A stretch of 64,000 bases of DNA, from contig JAEUUJ010000051.1 of the NCBI GenBank assembly GCA_016786495.1, positions 1-64,000 of the forward strand, read 5' to 3'. The position numbers and the translations under genes were made by a program. The DNA is from Cyclobacteriaceae bacterium. GTDB taxonomy: Bacteria > Bacteroidota > Bacteroidia > Cytophagales > Cyclobacteriaceae. The notes beneath the pieces were generated by a model. The model ran no database searches. It had not been told where the DNA came from and worked only from the letters and a program-made list of their open reading frames with translations. Of the stretch, positions 7,804-16,042 are shown in pieces; position 1 is the stretch's first letter; every line of letters begins with the position of its first letter.

Positions 7804-8955
7804 ATGCTTACTTCCAAGCGCTCACAATTCAGTCTTCCTCCGCAAATCACCTATCTCAATTGCGCGTACATGTCGCCCTTGATGAAAGATGTTGAGAAAG
7901 CCGGTATAAAGGCCATGCGCAGAAAGCGAAATCCGGTCACGATTCCACCTGCTGATTTTTTCAACGAGTCGGAGGTTTTACGGGAAGAATACGCACAACT
8001 CCTTAACGCACCTGAACCACAGCGGATGGCGATCATTCCCTCTGTATCATACGGAATAGCCAACGTTGCAAAAAATCTTGATCTCAAAAAAGATCAGCAC
8101 ATTGTTGTAACAGCCGAGCAGTTTCCGAGCAACTATTATTCATGGAAGAACATTGCCGATGAGGCGGGCGCGTCATTAAAAAGCATCCTGCCGCCCGAGG
8201 GGCTTGCCGATCGGGGCAAGAAGTGGAACGAACGTATTCTTGACGCCATTGATAAAAACACGCGCGCGGTTGCTATTCCAAACGTGCATTGGGTTGACGG
8301 AACACGGTTCGACCTCGAAGCGATCAGGAAACGCACGAACGATGTGGGGGCCTTGCTGATCATTGACGGAACGCAATCGGTAGGCGCATTGCCTTTCGAT
8401 CTGCAAAAAGTAAAACCCGATGCATTGATTTGCGCTGCGTACAAGTGGCTGCTGGGTCCTTATTCCATTGGCATCGGTTACTATGGACCATACTTCGACA
8501 GCGGAAAGGCGATCGAAGAAAGTTGGATGAATCGGATGGGTAGTGAAAACTTCTCAGACGTGAGTTATAAACCGAACTACAAAGCTGCAGCCTTGCGGTA
8601 TGAGGTGGGTGAACACAGCAATTTTGTTCACGTTCCGATGCTGATCGCTTCGCTGAAGCAATTGAACAAATGGAAGCCCGAACGCATTCAGGAGTATTGT
8701 GCGGGGATCACGCATTCCGGGATTGAAAAACTGCGCGCCAAAGGATTTTTTATTGAAGATGAAAACTGGCGCGGAGCCCACATGTTTGGCGTAAGGCTGC
8801 CGGCAGGGGCCGATTTAGACAAAATCAAAGCTGCGTTGCTGAAGAATAAAATATATGTTTCCGTACGGGGTGCAGCCATTCGAATATCCACGCATCTTTA
8901 TAATCGGGAAGCTGACATGGAAAAATTCACCCGCACATTAATTAAAGCACTATGA
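7804..8955 (+). CDS. Class V aminotransferase-fold PLP enzyme (cysteine desulfurase/isopenicillin epimerase-like)
   Basis: A 383-residue fold-type I PLP enzyme. Visible features are an N-terminal TYLNCAYMSPL, a DGTQSVGALPFDL segment near residue 189 (Asp and Gln contacting the cofactor), and the probable Schiff-base lysine in ICAAYKWLLGPYSIG near residue 215. The C-terminal domain ends with VSVRGAAIRISTHLYN, typical of the small domain. Related proteins include selenocysteine lyase-like and kynureninase-like enzymes. The substrate cannot be set from sequence. It overlaps the next gene by 4 bp (ATGA), which supports co-translation. Confidence 0.85.
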   Translation: MLTSKRSQFSLPPQITYLNCAYMSPLMKDVEKAGIKAMRRKRNPVTIPPADFFNESEVLREEYAQLLNAPEPQRMAIIPSVSYGIANVAKNLDLKKDQHIVVTAEQFPSNYYSWKNIADEAGASLKSILPPEGLADRGKKWNERILDAIDKNTRAVAIPNVHWVDGTRFDLEAIRKRTNDVGALLIIDGTQSVGALPFDLQKVKPDALICAAYKWLLGPYSIGIGYYGPYFDSGKAIEESWMNRMGSENFSDVSYKPNYKAAALRYEVGEHSNFVHVPMLIASLKQLNKWKPERIQEYCAGITHSGIEKLRAKGFFIEDENWRGAHMFGVRLPAGADLDKIKAALLKNKIYVSVRGAAIRISTHLYNREADMEKFTRTLIKAL

Positions 8956-9584
8956 GAAAACTCGTCATTTTGGTTTTGTTTATCTGTTTTGACATCGCGG
9001 CTTTCGCCCAGGCTAAATCCTACACGTTTGTGTTCCTCAATAACAAACCGGATAAAGAGGTGTTGTCGAAAGAAAAGTCAGACAGCATTATGCAGGGCCA
9101 CATGAATAACATCGGGCGGTTGGCGAAAGAAGGAAAGTTGCTGGCGGCCGGCCCGTTCGAAGGTGGCGGTGGATTATTTGTGCTCAACACAACTTCGGTT
9201 GCTGAGGCGAAGCAATGGCTGGAGACCGACCCCGGTGTTCAGGCAAAACGCTGGAATATTGAAATGTTTCCGTTTACGCCAACGGTTAATTCAATTTGTC
9301 CGGTTGGCGAAAAGTTTGAAATGGTGTTTTATCAATTTGTACGCTTCACGTCTGGTGCATCAGCCGGGGCTATTCACACGCATACCGAGTTCATTCAGCA
9401 ACTTGCCAAAGAAGGATTGGTTATTGGTGCGGGCAACTTCGACACGTACGGCAATGGCATTCTCATTTTGAAGGCTGATGTTACGAAAGAGCGGGTTGAT
9501 GCCGATCCGCTGGTTGTTTCCGGAGCATTGAAGGCAGAAATGAAAAAGCTCTACATCGCGAAGGGATCGTTCTGCGAAAAGTAG
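8952..9584 (+). CDS. Secreted YCII-like protein, apparently two tandem repeats
   Basis: A 210-residue protein with a signal peptide ending near FAQA. Two ferredoxin-like YCII-type halves are apparent. The first has HMNNIGRLAKEGKLLAAGPF (about residues 50-70) and the second HTEFIQQLAKEGLVIGAGNF (about residues 143-162), each followed by a G-rich strand and an acidic DP motif (ETDPGVQA, DADPLVVSGA). YCII domains are small alpha/beta folds of uncertain enzymatic role, usually cytoplasmic, so an exported double-domain form is less common. It is translationally coupled to the upstream PLP enzyme. Confidence 0.7.
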   Translation: MRKLVILVLFICFDIAAFAQAKSYTFVFLNNKPDKEVLSKEKSDSIMQGHMNNIGRLAKEGKLLAAGPFEGGGGLFVLNTTSVAEAKQWLETDPGVQAKRWNIEMFPFTPTVNSICPVGEKFEMVFYQFVRFTSGASAGAIHTHTEFIQQLAKEGLVIGAGNFDTYGNGILILKADVTKERVDADPLVVSGALKAEMKKLYIAKGSFCEK

Positions 9585-9594
9585 CGTGGCGGGT

Positions 9595-9657
9595 CGTCAT
9601 CGCGAGCAAAGCGTGGCGATCTAAAGTCGTCGTTAAGCAGATTGCCCCGCAATGACG
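9595..9657. repeat. REP/MITE-like intergenic palindrome (element A)
   Basis: An imperfect inverted repeat between convergent genes: outer arms CGTCATCGCG (9595-9604) and CGCAATGACG (9648-9657), inner arms GGCGATCT (9615-9622) and AGATTGCC (9639-9646), each pair with one mismatch. The CGTCATTGCGAG...GCAATGACG layout is typical of dispersed palindromic repeats in bacterial genomes. It may also act as a transcription terminator for both flanking genes. Confidence 0.6.
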
Positions 9658-9667
9658 TTATCAAAAT

Positions 9668-10231
9668 CTAACTCAGCATGGGAAAATCTTTAAATACCTC
9701 CCACACTTTCCCATCATGCTTCAATAGCGTGATGATCCCGATCTCCACAGTTGCTTCAAATTTCTTCTCTTTAAACTCATCCCAGGCTTTGTAAAACTCG
9801 GCCTTTTTTAAGTCGCGAAACGCGAGGGTAAGGTGTGGATGGAATGCCAATTCTTTATAGTCTGCATTGAACAGGTTCAATTCCTGTTTGGAGAACCGTT
9901 TGAGCTGCTTTTGTAAATCGTCAAGCGCCTCATTTTTCAACACATCAATAAACATCACGCGCGGTTCGAAGCACGAAAAATTGTTCAGCGTAATTTGGAA
10001 AGCCGGTTGTGCGCCCGCAAACTTCCCCAGCGCCTCAATTAGCTGTTCTTCTTTTGCTGCTTTCCACCGGAACGGCATGTGAAGCGTGATGTGCGGTGGC
10101 GAATTAAGGGATGCCTTGCTGTTAAAATGATCTCTGAAATACTCCTTGAGCGCTGCGGCTTGCGAATAGACTGGCTCCGGAGGAATGATCGCAACGAAAT
10201 ATCGCTGCTCAGAATTTTTGTCGATCATCAT
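9668..10231 (-). CDS. 2'-5' RNA ligase family protein (2H phosphoesterase)
   Basis: A 187-residue protein with the two HxT motifs of the 2H phosphoesterase superfamily: HITLHMPF near residue 47 and HPHLTLAF near residue 131. Each half contributes a histidine and a threonine to a symmetric active site that acts on 2',5' or cyclic phosphodiester linkages (LigT, ThpR, CPDase). The physiological substrate is unknown. It is transcribed alone, converging on the YCII-like gene across the palindromic repeat. Confidence 0.85.
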   Translation of the reverse strand: MMIDKNSEQRYFVAIIPPEPVYSQAAALKEYFRDHFNSKASLNSPPHITLHMPFRWKAAKEEQLIEALGKFAGAQPAFQITLNNFSCFEPRVMFIDVLKNEALDDLQKQLKRFSKQELNLFNADYKELAFHPHLTLAFRDLKKAEFYKAWDEFKEKKFEATVEIGIITLLKHDGKVWEVFKDFPMLS

Positions 10232-10357
10232 ATCGGGTAGTAGCAGGCCGGTCGTTTACAGATCGGAGCAAGGAAGAACGGGATAAATTTCGCATCTTGC
10301 GCCCGAATTTGAACAAAAAAGCCCGTTTTTGGGTTATTTACTGTAAAAAGAAACATC

Positions 10358-10579
10358 ATGGGAAGACCACCAACCTTACCGTTAAAGAAAAAAGACGGCT
10401 GGTATCTTGAAGTTCGTAACAAAGGCGCAAAAACTGGAACTGTACTGATCCGCGATACGGAGGAAGCCATGCACCTGGCAGCCCGTCTGTATCAAAACAC
10501 AAAAGACGTCATCATCCTGGGCGAACACCGCAACGGGAAAAAAGTAGAAGGCGAGAAAAAGAAGGCTAAGAAGGCTTAA
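10358..10579 (+). CDS. Small conserved-looking basic protein (73 aa)
   Basis: A 73-residue cytosolic protein beginning MGRPPTLPLKKKDGWYLEVR with a predicted beta-rich core (GWYLEVRNKGAKTGTVLIRD), a short helix (EEAMHLAARLYQNTKDVIIL) and a Lys-rich end (KKVEGEKKKAKKA). Its initiator is preceded by an AT-rich leader. It is monocistronic and its stop overlaps the end of ispH by 4 bp in convergent orientation. No family is recognised. The basic tail suggests nucleic-acid or ribosome association (inference). Confidence 0.65.
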   Translation: MGRPPTLPLKKKDGWYLEVRNKGAKTGTVLIRDTEEAMHLAARLYQNTKDVIILGEHRNGKKVEGEKKKAKKA

Positions 10580-11802
10580 GCTTTTTCGAATTCCACTAAC
10601 ACGTTTTCTACCGGCTTCGAGCCGCTGAAATAGCCAAGAAGCTTAAGCATTACTCTATCCACCAGCGTATCGGGGCATGACGCCCCGCTGGTCAGGATAA
10701 TCTTCACCGGATTTTTCTCCGGCAAATAATTCATCGTAACCCGTTTCTCTTTTTTGGGGTAATCAAAGTGATGAATTTCATCCGTTGATTTAATCTCTGT
10801 GTCCGAATTAATAAAATAAGTCGGGAACTTCCGTTCGCACAACTCAACAATGTGCGATGTGTTGGAGCTGTTATAGCCCCCTACTACAATCGCCAGATCG
10901 GCATCCGTTTCGAGCAACCGATACGTTGCATCCTGATTGTCGTTGGTAGCGTAGCACAACGTATCGCGGGTATCAGCAAAATGTTCTTTCAGATTTTCAA
11001 CGCCATACTTCCCGGCCATGGTTTGCTTGAAGTAGTCTGCGATCGCTTGTGTTTCAGTGGCCAGCATGGTCGTCTGATTAACAACACCCACGCGCTGTAA
11101 ATCCTTGTCGGGATCGAAGTCTTTGGAATAGCGGCCCGCAAACTCCTGATAAAACTCTTCTTTTGATTTTGAGTCCGTAATGTATTTTGAAAGGCGCTGC
11201 GCCTCTTCCATATCACGCACAATTACCGATGCTCCGTTACTTGCGCTGTGCGAAAATGTTGCGCGGGTTTCTTCGTGCTTCGGTTTGCCGTGAATGATGA
11301 TTGTATACTGGTCTTTACCCAACTTCTCGGACCGGTTCCATACTTTCTCCACGAATGGGCAGGTGGTGTTATACTTGTGAACTTCGACACCTTTATCGAG
11401 CAGCAGATGTTCTATCTCAAGGGTTGTTCCAAATGCCGGAATAATGACAACGTCTTCGCGATGAATCTGATCCCAGGAAATCAGTTGCGTGCCGTCGGTA
11501 TCCATAATGAATTTTATTCCGCGGCTTTCCAGGTCGTTATTCACTTCCTGATTATGAATCATCTGACTCAGCAGGTAAACTCTTTTATCCGGATTCTCTT
11601 CGATGGCTCTGTAGCTGATCTCGATGGCATTCTCAACCCCGTAACAAAAACCGAAGTGTCGTGCGAGGTAAAATTGAACAGGTCCGAAATCGAGGTGGGA
11701 TGGTGAAAAATCCTGCTTGCGTAAATCTTTCAGTCTACGCGACTCTTTAACTTTTCCGGTTACGGATGACCGGTAATAGGCAGGAATGTCGAACTTTTTA
11801 AT
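10576..11802 (-). CDS. ispH: 4-hydroxy-3-methylbut-2-enyl diphosphate reductase IspH; non-canonical start
   Basis: Last enzyme of the MEP isoprenoid pathway, a [4Fe-4S] reductase. The frame runs for 408 codons if counted from the ATT at 11802, giving VIKKFDIPAYYRSS..., then HFGFCYGVENAI with the first cluster cysteine, TTCPFVEKVW with the second and SGASCPDTLVDRV with the third. The long form near 400 residues is usual in Bacteroidota. The first in-frame ATG (11562) would give a 328-residue protein lacking about 80 conserved residues and the first cluster cysteine, so it cannot be the real start. Between the in-frame TAG (11821-11823) and the conserved region there is no ATG, GTG or TTG, only TCA, GTT, AAA, CCG, CTT, GTT, ATT. 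ATT is the only codon with precedent as an initiator (infC). A base-level sequence error is the alternative. Confidence 0.85.
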   Translation of the reverse strand: MKKFDIPAYYRSSVTGKVKESRRLKDLRKQDFSPSHLDFGPVQFYLARHFGFCYGVENAIEISYRAIEENPDKRVYLLSQMIHNQEVNNDLESRGIKFIMDTDGTQLISWDQIHREDVVIIPAFGTTLEIEHLLLDKGVEVHKYNTTCPFVEKVWNRSEKLGKDQYTIIIHGKPKHEETRATFSHSASNGASVIVRDMEEAQRLSKYITDSKSKEEFYQEFAGRYSKDFDPDKDLQRVGVVNQTTMLATETQAIADYFKQTMAGKYGVENLKEHFADTRDTLCYATNDNQDATYRLLETDADLAIVVGGYNSSNTSHIVELCERKFPTYFINSDTEIKSTDEIHHFDYPKKEKRVTMNYLPEKNPVKIILTSGASCPDTLVDRVMLKLLGYFSGSKPVENVLVEFEKA

Positions 11803-11858
11803 AACAAGCGGTTTAACTGACTAACACCAAAGTTAGCAGATTTGTTTGGCAAGGTAAC

Positions 11859-11934
11859 CGTCATGTCGAGCGGGGGCAAAACATCCTTGTTCCGTATTAC
11901 GAATCAGGACGCTTTGCCCGCGCTCAGCGTGACG
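11859..11934. repeat. REP-like intergenic palindrome (element B)
   Basis: A long imperfect palindrome between ispH and the 57-aa gene. Outer arms are CGTCA (11859-11863) and TGACG (11930-11934). Inner complementary blocks include GGGCAAA on the left and TTTGCCC on the right. The left arm resembles a single-arm fragment just after the PrsW-like gene (TCATGCTGAGCG...AACATCC, about 2312-2330), so the family occurs more than once in the window. Confidence 0.55.
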
Positions 11935-11941
11935 TGTATGA

Positions 11942-12115
11942 CTAGGCTGCCTTCGACAGCTTATCTTCTTTTACCGTATTGGTCCGCACTTCTTTCGATT
12001 CGAGGTCGAACCATTTTACTTCAACAATGTTACTCTTCAAATACCGCAACACTTCCATTACTTTTCCATCGATCTTGTTGCGTACCCGCTCTCCTTTTCT
12101 AAACAATCTTCTCAT
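11942..12115 (-). CDS. 57-aa small basic protein downstream of the Do protease
   Basis: An ORF of 57 residues, start ATG at 12115, beginning MRRLFRKGERVRNKIDGKVM and ending in KEDKLSKAA. A compact beta-rich pattern with alternating hydrophobics (VMEVLRYLKSNIVEVKWFD) suggests a small SH3/KOW-like barrel of the kind that starts with FRKGERV, seen in proteins that bind RNA or other proteins. It begins 18 bp after the end of the Do protease gene on the same strand, which suggests co-transcription. The family call is not certain, but coding looks likely from codon pattern and position. Confidence 0.6.
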   Translation of the reverse strand: MRRLFRKGERVRNKIDGKVMEVLRYLKSNIVEVKWFDLESKEVRTNTVKEDKLSKAA

Positions 12116-12133
12116 ACTCTTAATAAAAATATT

Positions 12134-13600
12134 TTACCATTTGAACGCATAGATATACTCCCGCGGGAGATCAGCATACGTCCCGGTTAAGATAACTAAA
12201 TCTCCGGGATTTTTGGATTTCATCGTTTCGTTGAAATCTCTAACCGTTTTTACCGGTTTGTCGTTTATTTTCGTCACAATGAAACCTTCACGCACGTCTG
12301 TGAAGCGTGAGAGTTTTCCATTCTCCAGACTTTTAATTTTTACACCGTTCGTCAGGTTGAGTGCCTTAAGCTCTTTTGCATTTACTTCTTCGAGCGTTAC
12401 GCCCAGCGAAGCATAGCCGGATTTTTCTTCACGCTTAATGGTTTCTTCATTACCGTCACGATTCTTTAACACAACCGGAATCGTAATTTCTTTTCCGGCA
12501 CGGTTCACGGTGATGTTAAGCTTATCGCCCGGCCGGTGACTGCCCACGGTTTCAATCAACGCTGAGCTCGAACGAATGGGTGCGTCATTAATTTTTACAA
12601 TCACGTCACCCTCTTTTACACCGGCAGCTTTTGCGGAACTCTTCTCGGCAAATGTTGACACATACGCACCCTCGTTAACTTCCAGTGCGTGCGCTTTCAC
12701 CAGATCGCTGTTTACACTTGTGATGGAAACCCCAAGCCAACCACGTTGCACTGCACCAAACTTGATCAGATCTTCTACCACTTTACTAACAATATTGGAG
12801 GGTACAGCAAATCCATAGCCATTATACGAACCCGTGTTGCTGGCAATGGCCGTGTTGATACCCAGCAAGCCGCCCGTCATGTCAACCAAGGCTCCTCCGC
12901 TGTTACCCGGATTGATCGCTGCATCGGTTTGAATGAACGACTCAATGCCTACGTTGCCCTCTTCGGTTTGACGATTGATGATGTTGATGTTGCGGCTCTT
13001 CGCGCTGATGATCCCGGCGGTAACGGTTGATGTCAGGTTGAACGGATTGCCTACCGCTACGACCCACTCCCCTACGCGCGAATGATCGGAGTTCACAAAA
13101 GACATATACTTCAATCCCGTTGCATTAATCTTAATCAGCGCCAGATCTGTGTCGGGATCCGTGCCAATAATTTCTGCCTGAAATGTGCGGTTATCGTTCA
13201 GCGTCACTTCAACCGCATCGGCATCTTCTACTACGTGGTTATTCGTAACGATATAACCGCCTTCGCTGATGATGACACCCGAGCCGGAACTTACGCTGGG
13301 GCCTGACGGACCGCGATATCCGAAAAACTGACGCAGCTCTTCCGGTATTTCGCTGCTGCGATTACTGTTGGATTGTTTCGATTTAATAAAAACGACTGCG
13401 GGGGTTGCCTTTTCTGCAATGGCCGTAAAATCAAGGGGTACTTCACGCCCGGTTTCATCGTGCGTGTAGGAAACTTTCTGCACAGGCGTTTCCGCCATGT
13501 ACGAAAGTGCCACCTCATCCTTTTTAAAATATTCAACTGCACCGATTGTGCAAAGGCTGCCCAGAATGGCTGCCATAAAAAATGTTGCAAACCTTTTCAT
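12134..13600 (-). CDS. Do/HtrA-family periplasmic serine endoprotease
   Basis: A 488-residue trypsin-like protease with two PDZ domains. An N-terminal hydrophobic segment (residues 6-23) exports or anchors it. The catalytic triad is visible: His in YIVTNNHVVEDAD (about residue 120), Asp in GTDPDTDLALIKI (about 153) and Ser in INPGNSGGALVD (about 233). PDZ1 lies near residues 280-375 (RGWLGVSI... GVKEGDVIVKIND) and PDZ2 near 395-480 (GYASLGVTLEEV... GFIVTKINDKPV). The family degrades or refolds misfolded envelope proteins. Whether it matches DegP or DegQ cannot be decided. It is upstream of the 57-aa gene. Confidence 0.94.
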   Translation of the reverse strand: MKRFATFFMAAILGSLCTIGAVEYFKKDEVALSYMAETPVQKVSYTHDETGREVPLDFTAIAEKATPAVVFIKSKQSNSNRSSEIPEELRQFFGYRGPSGPSVSSGSGVIISEGGYIVTNNHVVEDADAVEVTLNDNRTFQAEIIGTDPDTDLALIKINATGLKYMSFVNSDHSRVGEWVVAVGNPFNLTSTVTAGIISAKSRNINIINRQTEEGNVGIESFIQTDAAINPGNSGGALVDMTGGLLGINTAIASNTGSYNGYGFAVPSNIVSKVVEDLIKFGAVQRGWLGVSITSVNSDLVKAHALEVNEGAYVSTFAEKSSAKAAGVKEGDVIVKINDAPIRSSSALIETVGSHRPGDKLNITVNRAGKEITIPVVLKNRDGNEETIKREEKSGYASLGVTLEEVNAKELKALNLTNGVKIKSLENGKLSRFTDVREGFIVTKINDKPVKTVRDFNETMKSKNPGDLVILTGTYADLPREYIYAFKW

Positions 13601-13755
13601 ATTCTGTCTCTATTTTAAAGTGTTTCGTCTTATACAAAAAGCGGGCAGAAATGCCCTGAAAGGAAAATTTGTCAGTTTTCAACGTCCTGAACATGACTTT
13701 TTTATACTCTTCCGCCTTCGTTCCCGATCGTACACTAAATACGATTTGTCAGGTA

Positions 13756-13775
13756 CTTTGGTTCAACTACCAAAG
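13756..13775. promoter_or_regulatory. Inverted repeat upstream of the RlmI-like gene
   Basis: A perfect 7-bp inverted repeat CTTTGGT / ACCAAAG (13756-13762 and 13769-13775) with a 6-nt spacer, 59 bp before the start at 13834. It lies in the 233-bp region shared by two divergent genes (Do protease leftward, RlmI-like rightward). It could be an operator or an RNA hairpin. Nothing else is recognised in this spacer. Confidence 0.3.
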
Positions 13776-13833
13776 ACGGCTCCGGCCGGCCAAATAGTTT
13801 GAAAACCGCTCCTGTTTTTTCGTACTTCGCGGC

Positions 13834-15018
13834 ATGATTAAGGGCCGCGTACAGCTAAAAAAGGGTAAAGAGTTTTCCATTCAGCGGTTCCATCCGTGGA
13901 TTTTCTCCGGTGCAATCGCCAAACTGGAGGGCCTGATTGCGGACGGCGACTGGGTAACGGTTGTCTCCGCTGCGGGAAAGGTTCTCGGGCACGGTCATTA
14001 TCAGAATGGCTCTATCGCAGTCCGGGTGCTGAGTTTCCGGGAAACCGAACCGTCGGCTGATTTATATCAAGAGAAGATCGAAGCTGCCTACACCCTCCGC
14101 GAAAAGGCCGGTATTATTTCTAACGACACTACTGCCTTTCGGCTCATCCATGGCGAAGGTGACGGCTTACCGGGATTGATCGTTGATTTTTATGAAGGTG
14201 TTGCCGTTGTGCAGGCGCATTCGTTTGGCATGCATGCCGACAGAAACCTCATATCGGAAGCACTGCAGAAAGCGCTCGGGCAAAAACTCATCGCGGTCTA
14301 TTACAAAAGCAAAGCAACGCTCCCTGGAAAAGTTAAAGAAGTTCAGCAAGATGGATACTTGTTCGGAATGGCTGTGGTGCCGCACGTTGTGCTCGAACAT
14401 GCCCATAAGTTTTATGTTGACTGGGAAGAAGGTCAGAAGACAGGCTTTTTCCTGGACCAGCGTGAGAACAGAAAGCTATTGAGCGAATTCTCATCCGGAA
14501 AGAACGTACTCAACACCTTTTGTTACACGGGTGGATTCTCCGTTTACGCATTACAGGGTTCTGCTGCTTTGGTTCATTCGGTAGATGCTTCCGAAAAGGC
14601 AATCGAGCTTACCCGCAAAAACATTGAGCTGAATGGATTCAGTGCCACGCAGCATGCGTGCTTCGCGATCGACACGTTTGAATTTTTGAAAGATAAAAAC
14701 AATGTGTATGATCTGATCATTCTCGATCCGCCGGCGTTCGCCAAACATCGTGATGCCCGGCATCAGGCGGTAAAGGGTTATCAGCGGCTTAATGCGGAAG
14801 CGATGAAGGTGATTAAAAAGGGCGGAATCCTTTTTACATTCTCATGTTCGCAGGTTGTTGACCGGCAATTGTTTTACGACACCGTTGTGTCGGCTGCGAT
14901 TCAGGCGGGTCGCGATGTAAAAGTGTTGTATCAGTTAACCCAATCGCCCGATCATCCTGTTTCCATGTTTCATCCGGAAGGTGAATACCTGAAGGGGCTG
15001 GTGCTGTACGTGGCATAA
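13834..15018 (+). CDS. RlmI-type class I SAM-dependent rRNA methyltransferase
   Basis: A 394-residue protein with an N-terminal PUA domain (about residues 1-75; FHPWIFSGAI, HGHYQNGSIAVRVL) and a C-terminal Rossmann methyltransferase domain. Motifs are VLNTFCYTGGFSVYAL (SAM binding, about residue 222), the acidic residue in VHSVDASEKAIEL and the catalytic-loop DPPAFAK near residue 298, followed by FTFSCSQVV with the conserved cysteine (about 334). RlmI methylates C1962 of 23S rRNA to m5C in E. coli. Close homology suggests the same reaction here, but the exact site is an inference. Confidence 0.88.
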   Translation: MIKGRVQLKKGKEFSIQRFHPWIFSGAIAKLEGLIADGDWVTVVSAAGKVLGHGHYQNGSIAVRVLSFRETEPSADLYQEKIEAAYTLREKAGIISNDTTAFRLIHGEGDGLPGLIVDFYEGVAVVQAHSFGMHADRNLISEALQKALGQKLIAVYYKSKATLPGKVKEVQQDGYLFGMAVVPHVVLEHAHKFYVDWEEGQKTGFFLDQRENRKLLSEFSSGKNVLNTFCYTGGFSVYALQGSAALVHSVDASEKAIELTRKNIELNGFSATQHACFAIDTFEFLKDKNNVYDLIILDPPAFAKHRDARHQAVKGYQRLNAEAMKVIKKGGILFTFSCSQVVDRQLFYDTVVSAAIQAGRDVKVLYQLTQSPDHPVSMFHPEGEYLKGLVLYVA

Positions 15019-15030
15019 TCTGCTTTTAAA

Positions 15031-15038
15031 TATCTTTG
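15031..15038 (+). promoter_or_regulatory. Candidate -7 element for the SDR gene pair
   Basis: TATCTTTG matches TAnnTTTG exactly and ends 16 bp before the ATG at 15055, leaving room for a short leader. No good -33 TTTG is seen upstream, so confidence is modest. Confidence 0.4.
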
Positions 15039-15054
15039 CGGCTTAATTCACTGC

Positions 15055-16041
15055 ATGAAAATTCTGGTTACCGGTGCTGATGGTCTTTTGGGAAGTAATC
15101 TGGTTCGCGAGCTCTTGTCGCGCGGACACGCCATTCGGGCGTTTGTTCAGCCCGGCCGGCAACAGAAAACACTTGAAGGATTAACGATCGAAAAGTTTCC
15201 TGGAAACCTCCTCAATCCGGATGAAGTGGTTCAGGCTGCTGAGGGTTGTGATGCCATCATTCACTGCGCGGCAAGTACGGCAGTTTGGCCGATTCGTTCG
15301 GAAATCATCAACCAGGTAAACATCGAAGGAACGAAAAACATTATCACAGCGGTCTATAAGAATAAAATTGCGCGATTAATTTATGTAGGGACTGCAAACT
15401 CGTTTGGGTTTGGTTCGAAAGAGCAACCGGGAGTTGAAGGCAACCCGTATAAATCAGCCACGTATGGTTTAGATTACATGGATTCGAAGTACAAGGCCAT
15501 GCAGGTTGTGCTGGAAGAAGTGAAAAAGAATTCATTGCCGGCAGTGGTCGTTAACCCGACCTTTATGTTCGGACCATACGATTCAACCCCGAGCTCCGGT
15601 GCGATGATTGTTGCGTTGTACAAAGGAAAAGTGCCGGGCTATACAAAGGGCGGAAGAAATTACCTGTGTGCAAAGGATGCTGCGGTGGCTATCGCGAATG
15701 CGTTGACAAAAGGAAGAATTGGGGAGTGTTACATTCTCGGCAACGAAAATCTCTCATACAACGAAATCTTCACGAAGATCGCGAACACGATTGGTGTGAA
15801 GTCGCCTTCGCTGCCAATTCCTTCCGTGTTTGCAACGTTATACGGACGAATCGGATCGCTGATGGGCAACCTTACCGGCAAAGCCCCTGCAATCAGTTAT
15901 CCGCTTGCGCGGATTTCAGCGGACGAACATTATTACAGTCCCGCGAAAGCGAGAACCGAACTGGGTCTTCCGCAAACTCCGGTTGAAACCGGAATTCGTG
16001 AGTCGTTCGAGTGGTTAAAAGAAAACGGGTATTTAAAATAA
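15055..16041 (+). CDS. Extended SDR: NAD(P)-dependent epimerase/dehydratase family
   Basis: A 328-residue extended short-chain dehydrogenase/reductase. The nucleotide-binding GADGLLGSNL (GxxGxxG) is at residues 7-16, an IIHCAAST strand near 69-76, and the active-site YMDSK near residue 141, with an upstream serine region (GTANSFGFG). It is close in pattern to dihydroflavonol-4-reductase or 3-beta-HSD-like enzymes (NPTFMFGPYDSTPSSGAMI). The substrate is unknown. It is one base pair away from the next SDR gene, so the two are surely co-transcribed and may act on a common metabolite. Confidence 0.85.
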   Translation: MKILVTGADGLLGSNLVRELLSRGHAIRAFVQPGRQQKTLEGLTIEKFPGNLLNPDEVVQAAEGCDAIIHCAASTAVWPIRSEIINQVNIEGTKNIITAVYKNKIARLIYVGTANSFGFGSKEQPGVEGNPYKSATYGLDYMDSKYKAMQVVLEEVKKNSLPAVVVNPTFMFGPYDSTPSSGAMIVALYKGKVPGYTKGGRNYLCAKDAAVAIANALTKGRIGECYILGNENLSYNEIFTKIANTIGVKSPSLPIPSVFATLYGRIGSLMGNLTGKAPAISYPLARISADEHYYSPAKARTELGLPQTPVETGIRESFEWLKENGYLK

Positions 16042-16042
16042 C

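Noticed and set aside
11248-11706. Open frame of 152 codons on the plus strand across the ispH region
   Set aside because: It is antisense to the conserved ispH frame, whose cluster cysteines and family motifs are clear.
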